From Acidiferrobacterales bacterium (lineage in GTDB: Bacteria > Pseudomonadota > Gammaproteobacteria > Acidiferrobacterales > SZUA-150): a stretch of 50,345 nt of DNA. The notes below the pieces were generated by a model. It made no database searches. It saw nothing but the letters and a program-made list of their open reading frames with translations, and had not been told where the DNA came from. Each line of letters starts with the position of its first letter. Within the stretch, counting starts at the first letter, position 1. The stretch covers positions 1 to 50,345 of the forward strand of contig CAMYII010000050.1 in NCBI GenBank assembly GCA_947258385.1. Reading direction: 5' to 3'. Shown one piece after another: positions 26,059-34,347 of the stretch. Made by a program: the position numbers and the translations under genes.

Positions 26059-26197
26059 GTCAATGACTCCAGATTGTGCGCGCCAAGATTAGATTCTAAT
26101 GTGTTAGGGCGCCGGTTCCAATCTACGGGCCGGCTCACCGTCGTTGCCGGGGTGATCGGACGCGTGTCCCCCCGCCGTGCCAGCAGAGTCAAAGCCA

Positions 26198-26236
26198 AGC
26201 AGGATGCTGCAAAACAAGTTTTTTCAGCATCCTGCT
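26198..26236 (-). terminator. Perfect 12-bp hairpin overlapping a stop codon
   Basis: AGCAGGATGCTG (26198-26209) and CAGCATCCTGCT (26225-26236) form a perfect stem with a 15-nt loop. It overlaps the TAG of the hydrolase gene at 26235-26237. No U-tract follows the stem on the minus strand, although the loop is A/U-rich, so it could be a non-canonical terminator, an mRNA-stabilising hairpin or a dispersed palindrome. Confidence 0.55.
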
Positions 26237-27245
26237 AGGACTCCTCCCGGGTCCCGTATGGCTTGGGTCGGTAATTTCGGTTTGGCAGAATCAGGGTCCG
26301 ATCGGATTTAGCGTCGATCCGCCCGGTGCGCATCGCGTGCACCAAGTGTTTGAGTACCGGGCCCGGTGTCGTGCCATTGTCCTTGGTGGCCAGGAAATAG
26401 GCGTGACCGCTAGGTCTATCGCAGCTGTTGTTGAAGTCGTCGCAGTCGATGGCGTAGACGTTGTTTGGTACTTTTCGCATGTCTTCGGGGCCGCTGTGTC
26501 CAAGGCGGCGCGATACGACCTTGTTCTTGACGTTGGAGACCTTGCTCGCTCGTAGCGCAAGGTCATCATTGGCGTGATAAACAACGACATTGCGACTCGC
26601 TCGCGGTATAAACTGCCCGGGTTCACGGGCCTCCAGTGTCTCGTTGGCGACGTCCGCCGCTGCCATGAAGATATTGCGAAAGACCAGCGGAACCGTGCCG
26701 TAGTATTTTCCCCAGCGCTCCAATGTAAGGCGCAACACGCGGTTACCCATGGAATGGGCGATGATATTGATCCGCTTGAGGCAGCCCTGGGCCTCTCCTT
26801 GTTTTGCCCGCCAGGCGAGAAACTTGCCGAGTACTCGCGCGAACGCGAAGGCGCTCTGGTCGGCGGATTCCTGGTCGTCCCAGTAGTCCTTGATGATTCC
26901 AAGATCCGTATCGCACGGCCAGATGAGGCTCACGACCCTGAGCAGATCGGTCTCGATCTTATCGCATAGCGTCTGCAGGGCCGTCGCCCGGGGGAAGATG
27001 TGCTCTTCCGGCTGGTTATTGAATCCGTGAATGTAGAGCAGGATCTGCTTGACCTTGTCGGTGCGCAGCTGTTCGAGAAGAGCACGGCTGCCGATCTCCT
27101 CATACCGCTCTTTGCCGGCGCGCTCGCAGAAATACACCGAGGACTGCGGTTCGTTATCGTTTGTTTTGAAGCTGATGGTGCGCCTTTCACCGTTCTTCGG
27201 GCTTTCTTTGACTTCGTTAATCGCGCGATTGGTGATAAACAGCAT
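26235..27245 (-). CDS. Alpha/beta hydrolase of the DUF900 type
   Basis: A 336-residue protein with the DUF900 pattern: LLYIHGFNNQPEE (oxyanion region), the nucleophile elbow IIAHSMGNRVLR, NIFMAAADVANETLE, and VVVYHANDDLAL carrying the likely acid; SGHAYF gives the candidate histidine. No signal peptide is visible, so it is probably cytosolic. DUF900 members are lipase/esterase-like and mostly uncharacterised. AGGGAG precedes the ATG at a good distance. Upstream lies the uvrA 3' end in the same direction, separated by 178 bp. Confidence 0.82.
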   Translation of the reverse strand: MLFITNRAINEVKESPKNGERRTISFKTNDNEPQSSVYFCERAGKERYEEIGSRALLEQLRTDKVKQILLYIHGFNNQPEEHIFPRATALQTLCDKIETDLLRVVSLIWPCDTDLGIIKDYWDDQESADQSAFAFARVLGKFLAWRAKQGEAQGCLKRINIIAHSMGNRVLRLTLERWGKYYGTVPLVFRNIFMAAADVANETLEAREPGQFIPRASRNVVVYHANDDLALRASKVSNVKNKVVSRRLGHSGPEDMRKVPNNVYAIDCDDFNNSCDRPSGHAYFLATKDNGTTPGPVLKHLVHAMRTGRIDAKSDRTLILPNRNYRPKPYGTREES

Positions 27246-27423
27246 CGTGATCTCCCTTCATGTCAGTCCTTCAAGAATTGCGGAACGCCCACGCTGTCGA
27301 TGACCCGTGTGGGCGGCGGATTCAGCCCTCCCCGGCGTTGGCCGTGGTCCATTCTCCGTCGGGGCCGCGTGCGATGCGCCGGTGTCCACGGTCCCGAAAT
27401 TGTCATGCGTTCAGGCCGGGTTT

Positions 27424-30400
27424 TCAATTCTGACACACCAGCGCGCCGCGTTCCCTCAAAAAGCGGGCCAGTATCCTGCCGGTGTGCGAGCCCTTGCCGG
27501 CGTGGGCGACGGTCTCCGGCGGCCCTTGGGCGACGATGCGCCCGCCGCCGTCGCCGCCCTCGGGCCCGAGGTCGATCACCCAATCGGCCTCGGCGATGAT
27601 GTCCAGATTATGCTCGATCACCACCACCGTGTTGCCGGCCGCGACCAGCCGGTGCAGCACGTGGATCAGTCTCTCCACGTCCGCCATGTGCAGTCCCACC
27701 GTGGGCTCATCGAGGACATAGAGCGCATGGGACGCGGCCGTGGCGCCGCGAATAGCCTTTCGCAAGCGCACGCCTTCCGGCCTGGCCTTCGCCAGCTCGG
27801 TCACCAGCTTGATGCGCTGCGCCTCGCCGCCGGAGAGCGTGGGGCTCTGCTGGCCCAGCGTCAAATAGCCCAGTCCCACGTCCTGCAGCAGCTTGAGCGC
27901 ATGGTAGATCGGGGGGTGCGAGGCGAAGAACCCCACGGCCTCATCGACGCTCATCGCCAGCACATCGGCGATGGTCCTGTCCTTATAGCGCACCATCAGG
28001 GTCTCGGGGTTGAAGCGCGCGCCATTGCAGGCCTCGCACGCCACCTTCACGTCCGGCAGGAAGCTCATCTCGATCTTCTTCACGCCCTGACCCTCGCAGG
28101 CCTCGCAGCGCCCGCCTTTCATATTGAACGAAAACCGCCCGGGCCCATAGCCCCGCATTGTGGCCTCCGGGGTTTTGGCGAACAGCCGGCGGATCGTATC
28201 CCAGAATCCGACATAGGTCGCCGGGCAGGAGCGCGGGGTCTTGCCGATCGGCGTCTGGTCCACTTCGAGCACGCGTTGGATGCTCTCCCAACCCTCGACC
28301 GCCTCGCACCCGAACAGGTTCGCGGGCCGGCGCGACCGACGCGCGCGCCTCGCGCCCAGCAGGCCATGGATATTGTCGTGCAGTACGTCGCGCACCAGTG
28401 TGCTCTTGCCGGAGCCGGAGACGCCGGTGACGCACACCAGGCGCTGCAGGGGAATGCGCGCGCGCAGGTTCTTCAGATTGTGCAGGCGCGCGCCGGCGAT
28501 CGAGAGCATTGGGGACTGATGTTTGCCGCGCGTCGTCGTCGCCCGTCGTTGCACCAGCGGGTGGCGCAGCGGCCGGGCGAGGAAGCGTCCGGTGATGGAC
28601 TGCGGCCGGCGCATGAGTTGCTCGACCGTGCCTTCGGCCACGACCTCGCCGCCGTTGATCCCCGCCCCGGGGCCTAAGTCCACCACGTGCTCGGCGTGGC
28701 GGATGGTCTCCTCGTCGTGTTCGACCACCACCACGGTATTGCCCTTGCCTTCGAGCTTCGCCAGCGTTTTGAGCAGCATGCGGTTGTCCCGGGGATGGAG
28801 CCCGATCGTGGGCTCGTCCAGGATGTAACACACGCCCCGCAGGTTCGACCCCAATTGCGAGGCCAGCCGGATGCGCTGCGCCTCGCCACCGGACAGCGTC
28901 GGCGCTGAGCGGTCCAGCGCGAGATAACCAAGCCCGACCTGTTTGAGAAAACCCAGGCGCGCGCGCAGCTCCGGCAGGATGTCGCGCGCGATCTCGGCCT
29001 CGCGCCCGCGCAATCGCAAGGCTCGAACAAACTTCTCGGCCGCCGCCACCGGTAGGGCGGTCAGCTCCGCGATGTTGCGTTTGTGAAAGCGCACCGCCAG
29101 CGCCTCCGGGCGCAGCCGCCGGCCTTCGCAGGCCGGGCACGCCTGCTCCGCTTGCTCCCACCATTCATTCCACCAGATCTCCTCGCCGGTCTGCGCCTCG
29201 TCAAAGTCTGTGAGCTCCAAGCCGGTGCCGTAGCAGTGCCCGCACCAGCCGTGCTTGGAGTTGAACGAAAACAGGCGCGGGTCCAGCTCCTCGAGGCTGC
29301 GCCCGCAGCCCGGGCAGGCGCGCCGGGTGGAGAACAGCGCCGCGGCCTTGGCCGCGCGGCCCTTCGCATACTTATTATTACTATTGGTAATGACTTGCAC
29401 CACGCCCTTGCCGAAGGCAAGCGCCTGTTCCAGCAGTTCGCGCAGGGCGGCCTCGTCCTTCGGCGTGACCGTGATCTCGCCGACCGGCAGCTCGATGTCG
29501 TGTTCCTTGAAGCGATCCAGCCGCGGCCAGGGCTCGGTCGGCGTGAGCTCACCGTCGACGCGCAGCCGCGCATAGCCCTTGGCCGCGGCCCACTTGGCGA
29601 GATCGGTGTAGTAGCCCTTGCGCGCCACCACCAGCGGCGCGAGCACGCTGATTTGGCGGCCGCGATAATCGCGCATGAGCCGCGCCACGATGGCCTCGGG
29701 CGTCTGCGCTTCGATGGGAATGTCGCAGTCCGGGCAGAACTGGGTGCCGAGCTTGACGAACAGCAGGCGCAGAAAGTGATAGATCTCCGTCATCGTGGCC
29801 ACCGTGCTCTTGCGCCCGCCGCGGCTGGTGCGCTGTTCGATGGCCACCGTCGGTGGAATGCCGGAGATGGCGTCCACGTCCGGCCGTGCGGCCGGCTGCA
29901 CGAACTGCCGCGCATAGGCGTTGAGCGATTCCAGGTAGCGCCGCTGGCCCTCGGCGAACAGGATGTCGAAGGCCACGGTGCTCTTCCCGGAACCGGAGAC
30001 GCCGGTGATGACGGTGAACTTCCCGAGCGGGATCTCGATGTCGACGTTTTTCAGATTGTGCTCGCGCGCGTGCCGGATGCGGATGCTGTTGTTCGGGCCT
30101 TTCGCGGCAGGCAGGCGGGCGCTCGCCTTTCCGCCCACGGGCGCCAGGCGGTGTGTCATACGGTGCTCGCGCAGCGCCCTGCCGGTGTGACTGCGCGCGT
30201 GTCGCGCCACCTCCGCAGGGGTGCCCGCGCACAGCACCTCGCCACCGGCATCGCCGCCTTCGGGTCCCAGGTCGATGAGCCAGTCCGCCGCCCCGATCAC
30301 ATCCAGATTGTGCTCGATGACCACCAGCGAGTGGCCTTCGGCGAGCAGCTGCCGCAGCGCCCGCAACAGCGTGGCGATGTCATCGAAGTGCAGGCCCGTG

Positions 30401-33075
30401 GTGGGTTCGTCGAACAGGAACAGCTTGGCCCCGCCGTTGGATTTTCCGGCCTTGGCCAGATGCCCGGCGAGCTTCAGACGCTGGGCCTCACCCCCGCTCA
30501 AGGTCGGCACCGGTTGACCCAGTTTCAGATAATCCAATCCAACGGCCTTGAGCGGCTCCAGTCCGCGCAGGACGTCGCGGTTATCGAAAAAAAACTTTAC
30601 CGCCTCCGAGACGGTCATCTCCAACACATCCGCGATCGATTTCGCCTTTTCTTGTATCTTGTATCTTGTATCTTGTACCTGCTGCGGAAGCAGCTTGACC
30701 TCTAACACTTCCGGCCGGTAGCGCCTGCCGTCGCAATCAGGACAACGAATATACACATCGCTCAGGAACTGCATCTCCACGTGCTCGAAGCCGTTGCCGC
30801 CGCAGCTCGGGCAGCGCCCGGTCCCGGCATTGAAACTGAAGGTCCCGGCGGTGTAACCGCGCTCGCGCGCCAGCGGCTCGGCGGCGAAGGCCTTGCGGAT
30901 GGCGTCGAGCGCCCCGACATAGCTCGCCGGATTCGAGCGGGTCGTTTTGCCGATCGGCGACTGGTCCACCAGCACCACGTCCTGGATCTGCTCATGGCCG
31001 CGGATCGCGCGGTGGCGGCCGGGCGGCTCCACGGGCCTGCCCTTCAGTTTGCGCAGTGCGTGGTAACCGACGTCCTGCATCAAGCTGGATTTGCCTGAGC
31101 CGCTGACGCCGGTGAGGCACACCAGACGATTGAGCGGGATGCGGACGTCGATGGTTTTGAGATTGTTCTCCGCCGCCCCCAGGATCTCGAGATAAGCCTT
31201 GGGGGTGCCCGCCGGTTCGCTATCGCGGCCGTGGCCGTCGATCACGGTCTTTTTGCCTGTCAGGTACTGCGCCGTGAGCGAGCGTTTGCTCCGCAGCAGC
31301 TCGCCCGGCGTGCCGAAGAACACGACCTTGCCGCCGCGCTCGCCGGGCCCGGGCCCCAGGTCGAGGACGCGATCGGCCGCGAGCATGACCTCGGCATCGT
31401 GCTCCACGACCAGCAGCGAGTTGCCGGCGACCCGCAGCCTGTGCAGCACGCCGATCACGCGCTGCATGTCGCGCGCGTGCAGCCCGATGCTGGGTTCATC
31501 CAGCACGAACAGGGTGTTGACCAGTGAGGTCCCGAGCGCGGTGGTGAGATTGATGCGTTGCACCTCGCCGCCGCTCAGGGTGCGCGACTGCCGGTCGAGC
31601 GTGAGATACCCCAGGCCCACGTCCAGCAGATAGCGCAGCCGCGAGCGGATCTCATTCATTAACAGATCGGTCGCCTTATCCAGCGGCGCCGGCAGCCGCA
31701 ATTCGTTGAAGAACGCGTCACAGCGGGCAATGGGCAGCAGCATGACATCGTGCATTGTCAGCCCGGAAACCGGGTTCGCCGTCGATGTCACGCCCGGTTT
31801 TGACGGGTTTGCCTTTCCTTGCCACTTGCTACTTGCCACTTGTAACTTTTGGTTTGCTACTTGTAACTGTTCGTTGGCACCCAATCGCCATAACAGCGCG
31901 TCGGGTTTGAGGCGTGCGCCGTGGCAGTCGGGACAGGGGTTGTAGGCGCGGTACTTCGACAACAGCACGCGGATGTGCATTTTGTAGGCCTTGGTCTCCA
32001 GCCAGTCGAAGAAGCGCTTGACGCCGTACCACAGCCCGTCTTCCCACTCGCCTTCGCCCTGCAGCACCCATTGCTTGTGCACTTTGCTGAGTCTGCGCCA
32101 GGGCAGGTCGGTGGGCACACCGCGCTTGCGCGCGAAGCGCATCAGATCGCCCTGACACTCCCGGTAGCTCTCCGTCTGCCAGGGCTTGACCGCCCCCTCC
32201 GCCAGGGTCTTGTTCCCGTCGGGCACCACCAGGTCATAGTCGATGCCCATGGTGCGGCCGAAGCCGCGGCAGGTCTCGCAGGCGCCGAGGGGCGAGTTGA
32301 AGGAGAACAGATTCGGCGCCGGCTCGCGGTAATGCAGGTCGCAATCGGGGCAGTGCAGATCAGCGGAAAAGCGCCAGGGCGACCTTGCCTTGCCGGCCTC
32401 GTTCAGCGGGTAGATATCGGCGCGGCCGTGCCCGGTCTTGAGCGCGGCTTCGAGCGATTCGACGATGCGCTCGCGCTGCGCGGCCTCGAGCCGCACGCGG
32501 TCCTGGATCACGTCGAGCACGGCCTTGCGCTTTCGGTGAATGCGCGTATAGCCCTGCCGGGCGAGCAGCTCCCGGATCTCCTCTTCGGTGAAGTTGTGGG
32601 GGACGGTCACCGGGAAGGTGATCAGCGCCCGCGGCGTCCCGCCCGCCATCATGAGCTGTTCGAAGATGCTGTCGGCGGTGTCGCGCCCGACCCGGTGGCC
32701 GCAGCCGCGGCAAAATAATTGCGCCGCGCGCGCGAACAGCAGCTTGATGTGGTCGTTGAGCTCCGTCATGGTGCCCACGGTGGAACGCGACGTGCGCACC
32801 GGATTGGTCTGATCGATGGCGATCGCCGGCGGGATGCCCTCGATGCGGTCGGCCTGGGGTTTGTCCATGCGGTCGAGGAACTGCCGCGCGTAGGGCGAAA
32901 AGGTTTCGACATAGCGCCGCTGGCCTTCGGAATACACGGTGTCGAAGGCAAGCGAGGACTTGCCCGAGCCGCTGACGCCGGTGACGACAATCAGCTCGCC
33001 CAGCGGCAGGCGCAGCGTGAGGTCCTTCAGGTTATGCTGTCGGGCCCCCTGTATGAGGATGACATCGCGAGGCAT
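27424..33075 (-). CDS. uvrA: Double-length UvrA (fused excinuclease ABC subunit A)
   Basis: 1883 residues, twice a normal UvrA (about 940). Two complete UvrA units are fused, giving four ABC halves. Each has a Walker A (GVSGSGKSS or GVSGSGKST), a signature LSGGE(V/A)QR and a Walker B/DEPS-T-IGLH (VLDEPSIGLH, LFDEPTTGLH, ILDEPTIGLH, VLDEPTVGLH). Zinc-finger CXXC pairs are present (CPDCHGARL, CPSCGGNGF, CPACEGRRL, CEACEGQG). UvrA scans DNA and loads UvrB in nucleotide excision repair; long UvrAs occur in some proteobacteria, often besides a standard uvrA, and a specialised role is possible. Two linker sites in the first unit contain heptanucleotide tandem repeats. No interruption was seen over 5.6 kb. 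Confidence 0.93.
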   Translation of the reverse strand: MPRDVILIQGARQHNLKDLTLRLPLGELIVVTGVSGSGKSSLAFDTVYSEGQRRYVETFSPYARQFLDRMDKPQADRIEGIPPAIAIDQTNPVRTSRSTVGTMTELNDHIKLLFARAAQLFCRGCGHRVGRDTADSIFEQLMMAGGTPRALITFPVTVPHNFTEEEIRELLARQGYTRIHRKRKAVLDVIQDRVRLEAAQRERIVESLEAALKTGHGRADIYPLNEAGKARSPWRFSADLHCPDCDLHYREPAPNLFSFNSPLGACETCRGFGRTMGIDYDLVVPDGNKTLAEGAVKPWQTESYRECQGDLMRFARKRGVPTDLPWRRLSKVHKQWVLQGEGEWEDGLWYGVKRFFDWLETKAYKMHIRVLLSKYRAYNPCPDCHGARLKPDALLWRLGANEQLQVANQKLQVASSKWQGKANPSKPGVTSTANPVSGLTMHDVMLLPIARCDAFFNELRLPAPLDKATDLLMNEIRSRLRYLLDVGLGYLTLDRQSRTLSGGEVQRINLTTALGTSLVNTLFVLDEPSIGLHARDMQRVIGVLHRLRVAGNSLLVVEHDAEVMLAADRVLDLGPGPGERGGKVVFFGTPGELLRSKRSLTAQYLTGKKTVIDGHGRDSEPAGTPKAYLEILGAAENNLKTIDVRIPLNRLVCLTGVSGSGKSSLMQDVGYHALRKLKGRPVEPPGRHRAIRGHEQIQDVVLVDQSPIGKTTRSNPASYVGALDAIRKAFAAEPLARERGYTAGTFSFNAGTGRCPSCGGNGFEHVEMQFLSDVYIRCPDCDGRRYRPEVLEVKLLPQQVQDTRYKIQEKAKSIADVLEMTVSEAVKFFFDNRDVLRGLEPLKAVGLDYLKLGQPVPTLSGGEAQRLKLAGHLAKAGKSNGGAKLFLFDEPTTGLHFDDIATLLRALRQLLAEGHSLVVIEHNLDVIGAADWLIDLGPEGGDAGGEVLCAGTPAEVARHARSHTGRALREHRMTHRLAPVGGKASARLPAAKGPNNSIRIRHAREHNLKNVDIEIPLGKFTVITGVSGSGKSTVAFDILFAEGQRRYLESLNAYARQFVQPAARPDVDAISGIPPTVAIEQRTSRGGRKSTVATMTEIYHFLRLLFVKLGTQFCPDCDIPIEAQTPEAIVARLMRDYRGRQISVLAPLVVARKGYYTDLAKWAAAKGYARLRVDGELTPTEPWPRLDRFKEHDIELPVGEITVTPKDEAALRELLEQALAFGKGVVQVITNSNNKYAKGRAAKAAALFSTRRACPGCGRSLEELDPRLFSFNSKHGWCGHCYGTGLELTDFDEAQTGEEIWWNEWWEQAEQACPACEGRRLRPEALAVRFHKRNIAELTALPVAAAEKFVRALRLRGREAEIARDILPELRARLGFLKQVGLGYLALDRSAPTLSGGEAQRIRLASQLGSNLRGVCYILDEPTIGLHPRDNRMLLKTLAKLEGKGNTVVVVEHDEETIRHAEHVVDLGPGAGINGGEVVAEGTVEQLMRRPQSITGRFLARPLRHPLVQRRATTTRGKHQSPMLSIAGARLHNLKNLRARIPLQRLVCVTGVSGSGKSTLVRDVLHDNIHGLLGARRARRSRRPANLFGCEAVEGWESIQRVLEVDQTPIGKTPRSCPATYVGFWDTIRRLFAKTPEATMRGYGPGRFSFNMKGGRCEACEGQGVKKIEMSFLPDVKVACEACNGARFNPETLMVRYKDRTIADVLAMSVDEAVGFFASHPPIYHALKLLQDVGLGYLTLGQQSPTLSGGEAQRIKLVTELAKARPEGVRLRKAIRGATAASHALYVLDEPTVGLHMADVERLIHVLHRLVAAGNTVVVIEHNLDIIAEADWVIDLGPEGGDGGGRIVAQGPPETVAHAGKGSHTGRILARFLRERGALVCQN
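30651..30678. repeat. Heptanucleotide tandem repeat inside uvrA (4 x 7)
   Basis: CTTGTAT three times and then CTTGTAC. It encodes the QDTRYKIQ part of a linker after CPDCDGRRYRPEVLEV. Loss or gain of one 7-bp unit would shift the uvrA frame. Confidence 0.85.
31818..31866. repeat. Degenerate heptanucleotide repeat inside uvrA (7 x 7)
   Basis: Seven consecutive 7-mers of the type CTTGCCA/CTTGCTA/CTTGTAA, two of them diverged. It encodes the low-complexity linker QLQVANQKLQVASSKWQG after CPDCHGARLKPDALLW. Confidence 0.85.
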
Positions 33076-33422
33076 ACGGCGTTATGCAAATCCCGGCATT
33101 CAAAGAGCGGCCAAGCATAGGCAAGCGGGCGGCGTTTGACAATCGCCAGGCCTGCGCCGGGCAAATGCCCCGGGGGTGCGTCCTCAAGAGGCGGATGATC
33201 CCAGGGTTCCCGGGGCCCGTGGGTACGGGATGGCCTCACCGTGGTCCTGACCGGTGTGGCGCGAGGATGTGAATGCGGAAACAACATGCGCAAGACGTGA
33301 GCGGTATCGGCCGCTGTAAGGGCAGCGCGTGCCGGGCGTCAGGCTGGGCGCGAGCAATTTCTGCCGAGGGGACGGCGGCAGGGGCAGGGGCAGCGCCGGG
33401 CCTTTACAGGCCCGGCGATCGC
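33076..33422. other. 347-bp gap between uvrA and the TM2 genes
   Basis: No gene is supported. It contains a strong hairpin, GCCGGGCCT (33395-33403) with AGGCCCGGC (33408-33416), directly after the TM2 gene stop and without a U-tract; it may stop or protect the TM2 transcript. A purine-rich stretch lies at 33371-33391. Confidence 0.5.
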
Positions 33423-33635
33423 TCAGGATGCCTTGATCGCCAACCCCTGTTTGTCCTTGAAATTGCCGGTCACGATCATAATGAAATCAACCAGCGCCCA
33501 GATACCCAATCCGCCCAGGGTAAACAGCTGGAGAATGCCAGTGCCGATTTTACCGACGTAAAAGCGATGAACGCCGAGGGCACCAAGAAAGAAACACAGC
33601 AAGATGGCCGGCACAAAGCCTTTTTCACTCTTCAT
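33423..33635 (-). CDS. TM2-domain membrane protein (70 aa)
   Basis: MKSEKGFVPAILLCFFLGAL ... GVHRFYVGKIGTGILQLFTL ... LVDFIMIVTGNFKDKQG is a full TM2 domain: two transmembrane helices joined by the conserved GxHRFYxGKxxxGxLQL motif, ending in the D.......F.D.G signature. AGGAGGT lies upstream of ATG. The function of bacterial TM2 proteins is not established. It lies 24 nt after a second TM2 gene. Confidence 0.88.
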   Translation of the reverse strand: MKSEKGFVPAILLCFFLGALGVHRFYVGKIGTGILQLFTLGGLGIWALVDFIMIVTGNFKDKQGLAIKAS

Positions 33636-33659
33636 AACATACCTCCTAAAGGTAAAAAG

Positions 33660-33980
33660 TTAACGCAACTCTTGTCCAGGATAGCAGACGATCCGCCCTT
33701 CGCTATCCCTGAAACTACCCGTCAACAGCATGATGGTGACGACCAGGGAGTGCCCCAGATCGAGTGCCAGCGCCAGCAGCCCGAGCCACAGCTGACCGCC
33801 GATGAAGAAGCAATAGACCCAGGCCACGGTCAGCCAGAGATCCACCATCCCCTCGATGTGCCTTCCCAAATAAAAATGCTGCACGCCGATAAAGCCGAAA
33901 ATACCGGACAGCGATACCGCGATCGCATAGCTCTTCGGGGAACACCGGTTTCTGCTCGTTTTCAAGGAATCGGTCTGCAT
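33660..33980 (-). CDS. TM2-domain membrane protein (106 aa)
   Basis: A diverged TM2 protein: N-terminal basic extension, helix one (SYAIAVSLSGIFGFIGVQHF), YLGRHIEGMVDLWLTVAW in place of the YVGK...LQL motif, helix two, then LLTGSFRDSEGR. It precedes the shorter TM2 gene with a 24-nt gap, so both are one transcription unit. AAGGG precedes the ATG. Confidence 0.8.
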   Translation of the reverse strand: MQTDSLKTSRNRCSPKSYAIAVSLSGIFGFIGVQHFYLGRHIEGMVDLWLTVAWVYCFFIGGQLWLGLLALALDLGHSLVVTIMLLTGSFRDSEGRIVCYPGQELR

Positions 33981-34347
33981 GACACCCTTTTCTGATTATT
34001 GATATATCTTTCAAGGCATCGCCCCGCGGACACCGGGCCGACGGTGTTTACCCAGGTGAGGGATCGGCAGCGCACCTTGTCTTTATCTGATATAGCAAAA
34101 AATCCAGTACGGTGAAGATTTGCCCGCATTTTTTCTACGATGCCGGGTTTTAACAGGCGGTTTGGTCTGTTGGGCCGGGATCGGGCCCGGGCGCCGGGTC
34201 TCGACCAATGGTAGTGGACAGCGCTTTCTTGCATATGAAAAAATGAATCGGCAAACCCGAAGTTCCTGGGCGCGTCGCCAGCCCCGTTGTTTCCGGGTAA
34301 TGCGCGGTTCCCTTTAACGGACTGGTCTTCATCAAGGAGGATGAATC
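33981..34347. other. 367-bp divergent gap
   Basis: Lies between the divergent TM2 operon and the beta-propeller gene. No gene is supported. No clear promoter pair was found; AT-rich stretches at 34080-34100 and 34225-34250 are the most promoter-like. Confidence 0.4.

Noticed and set aside
27307-30705. Long plus-strand open frames (27307-28677, 29083-30705) opposite uvrA
   Set aside because: They are shadows of the UvrA coding sequence; all UvrA motifs are on the minus strand.
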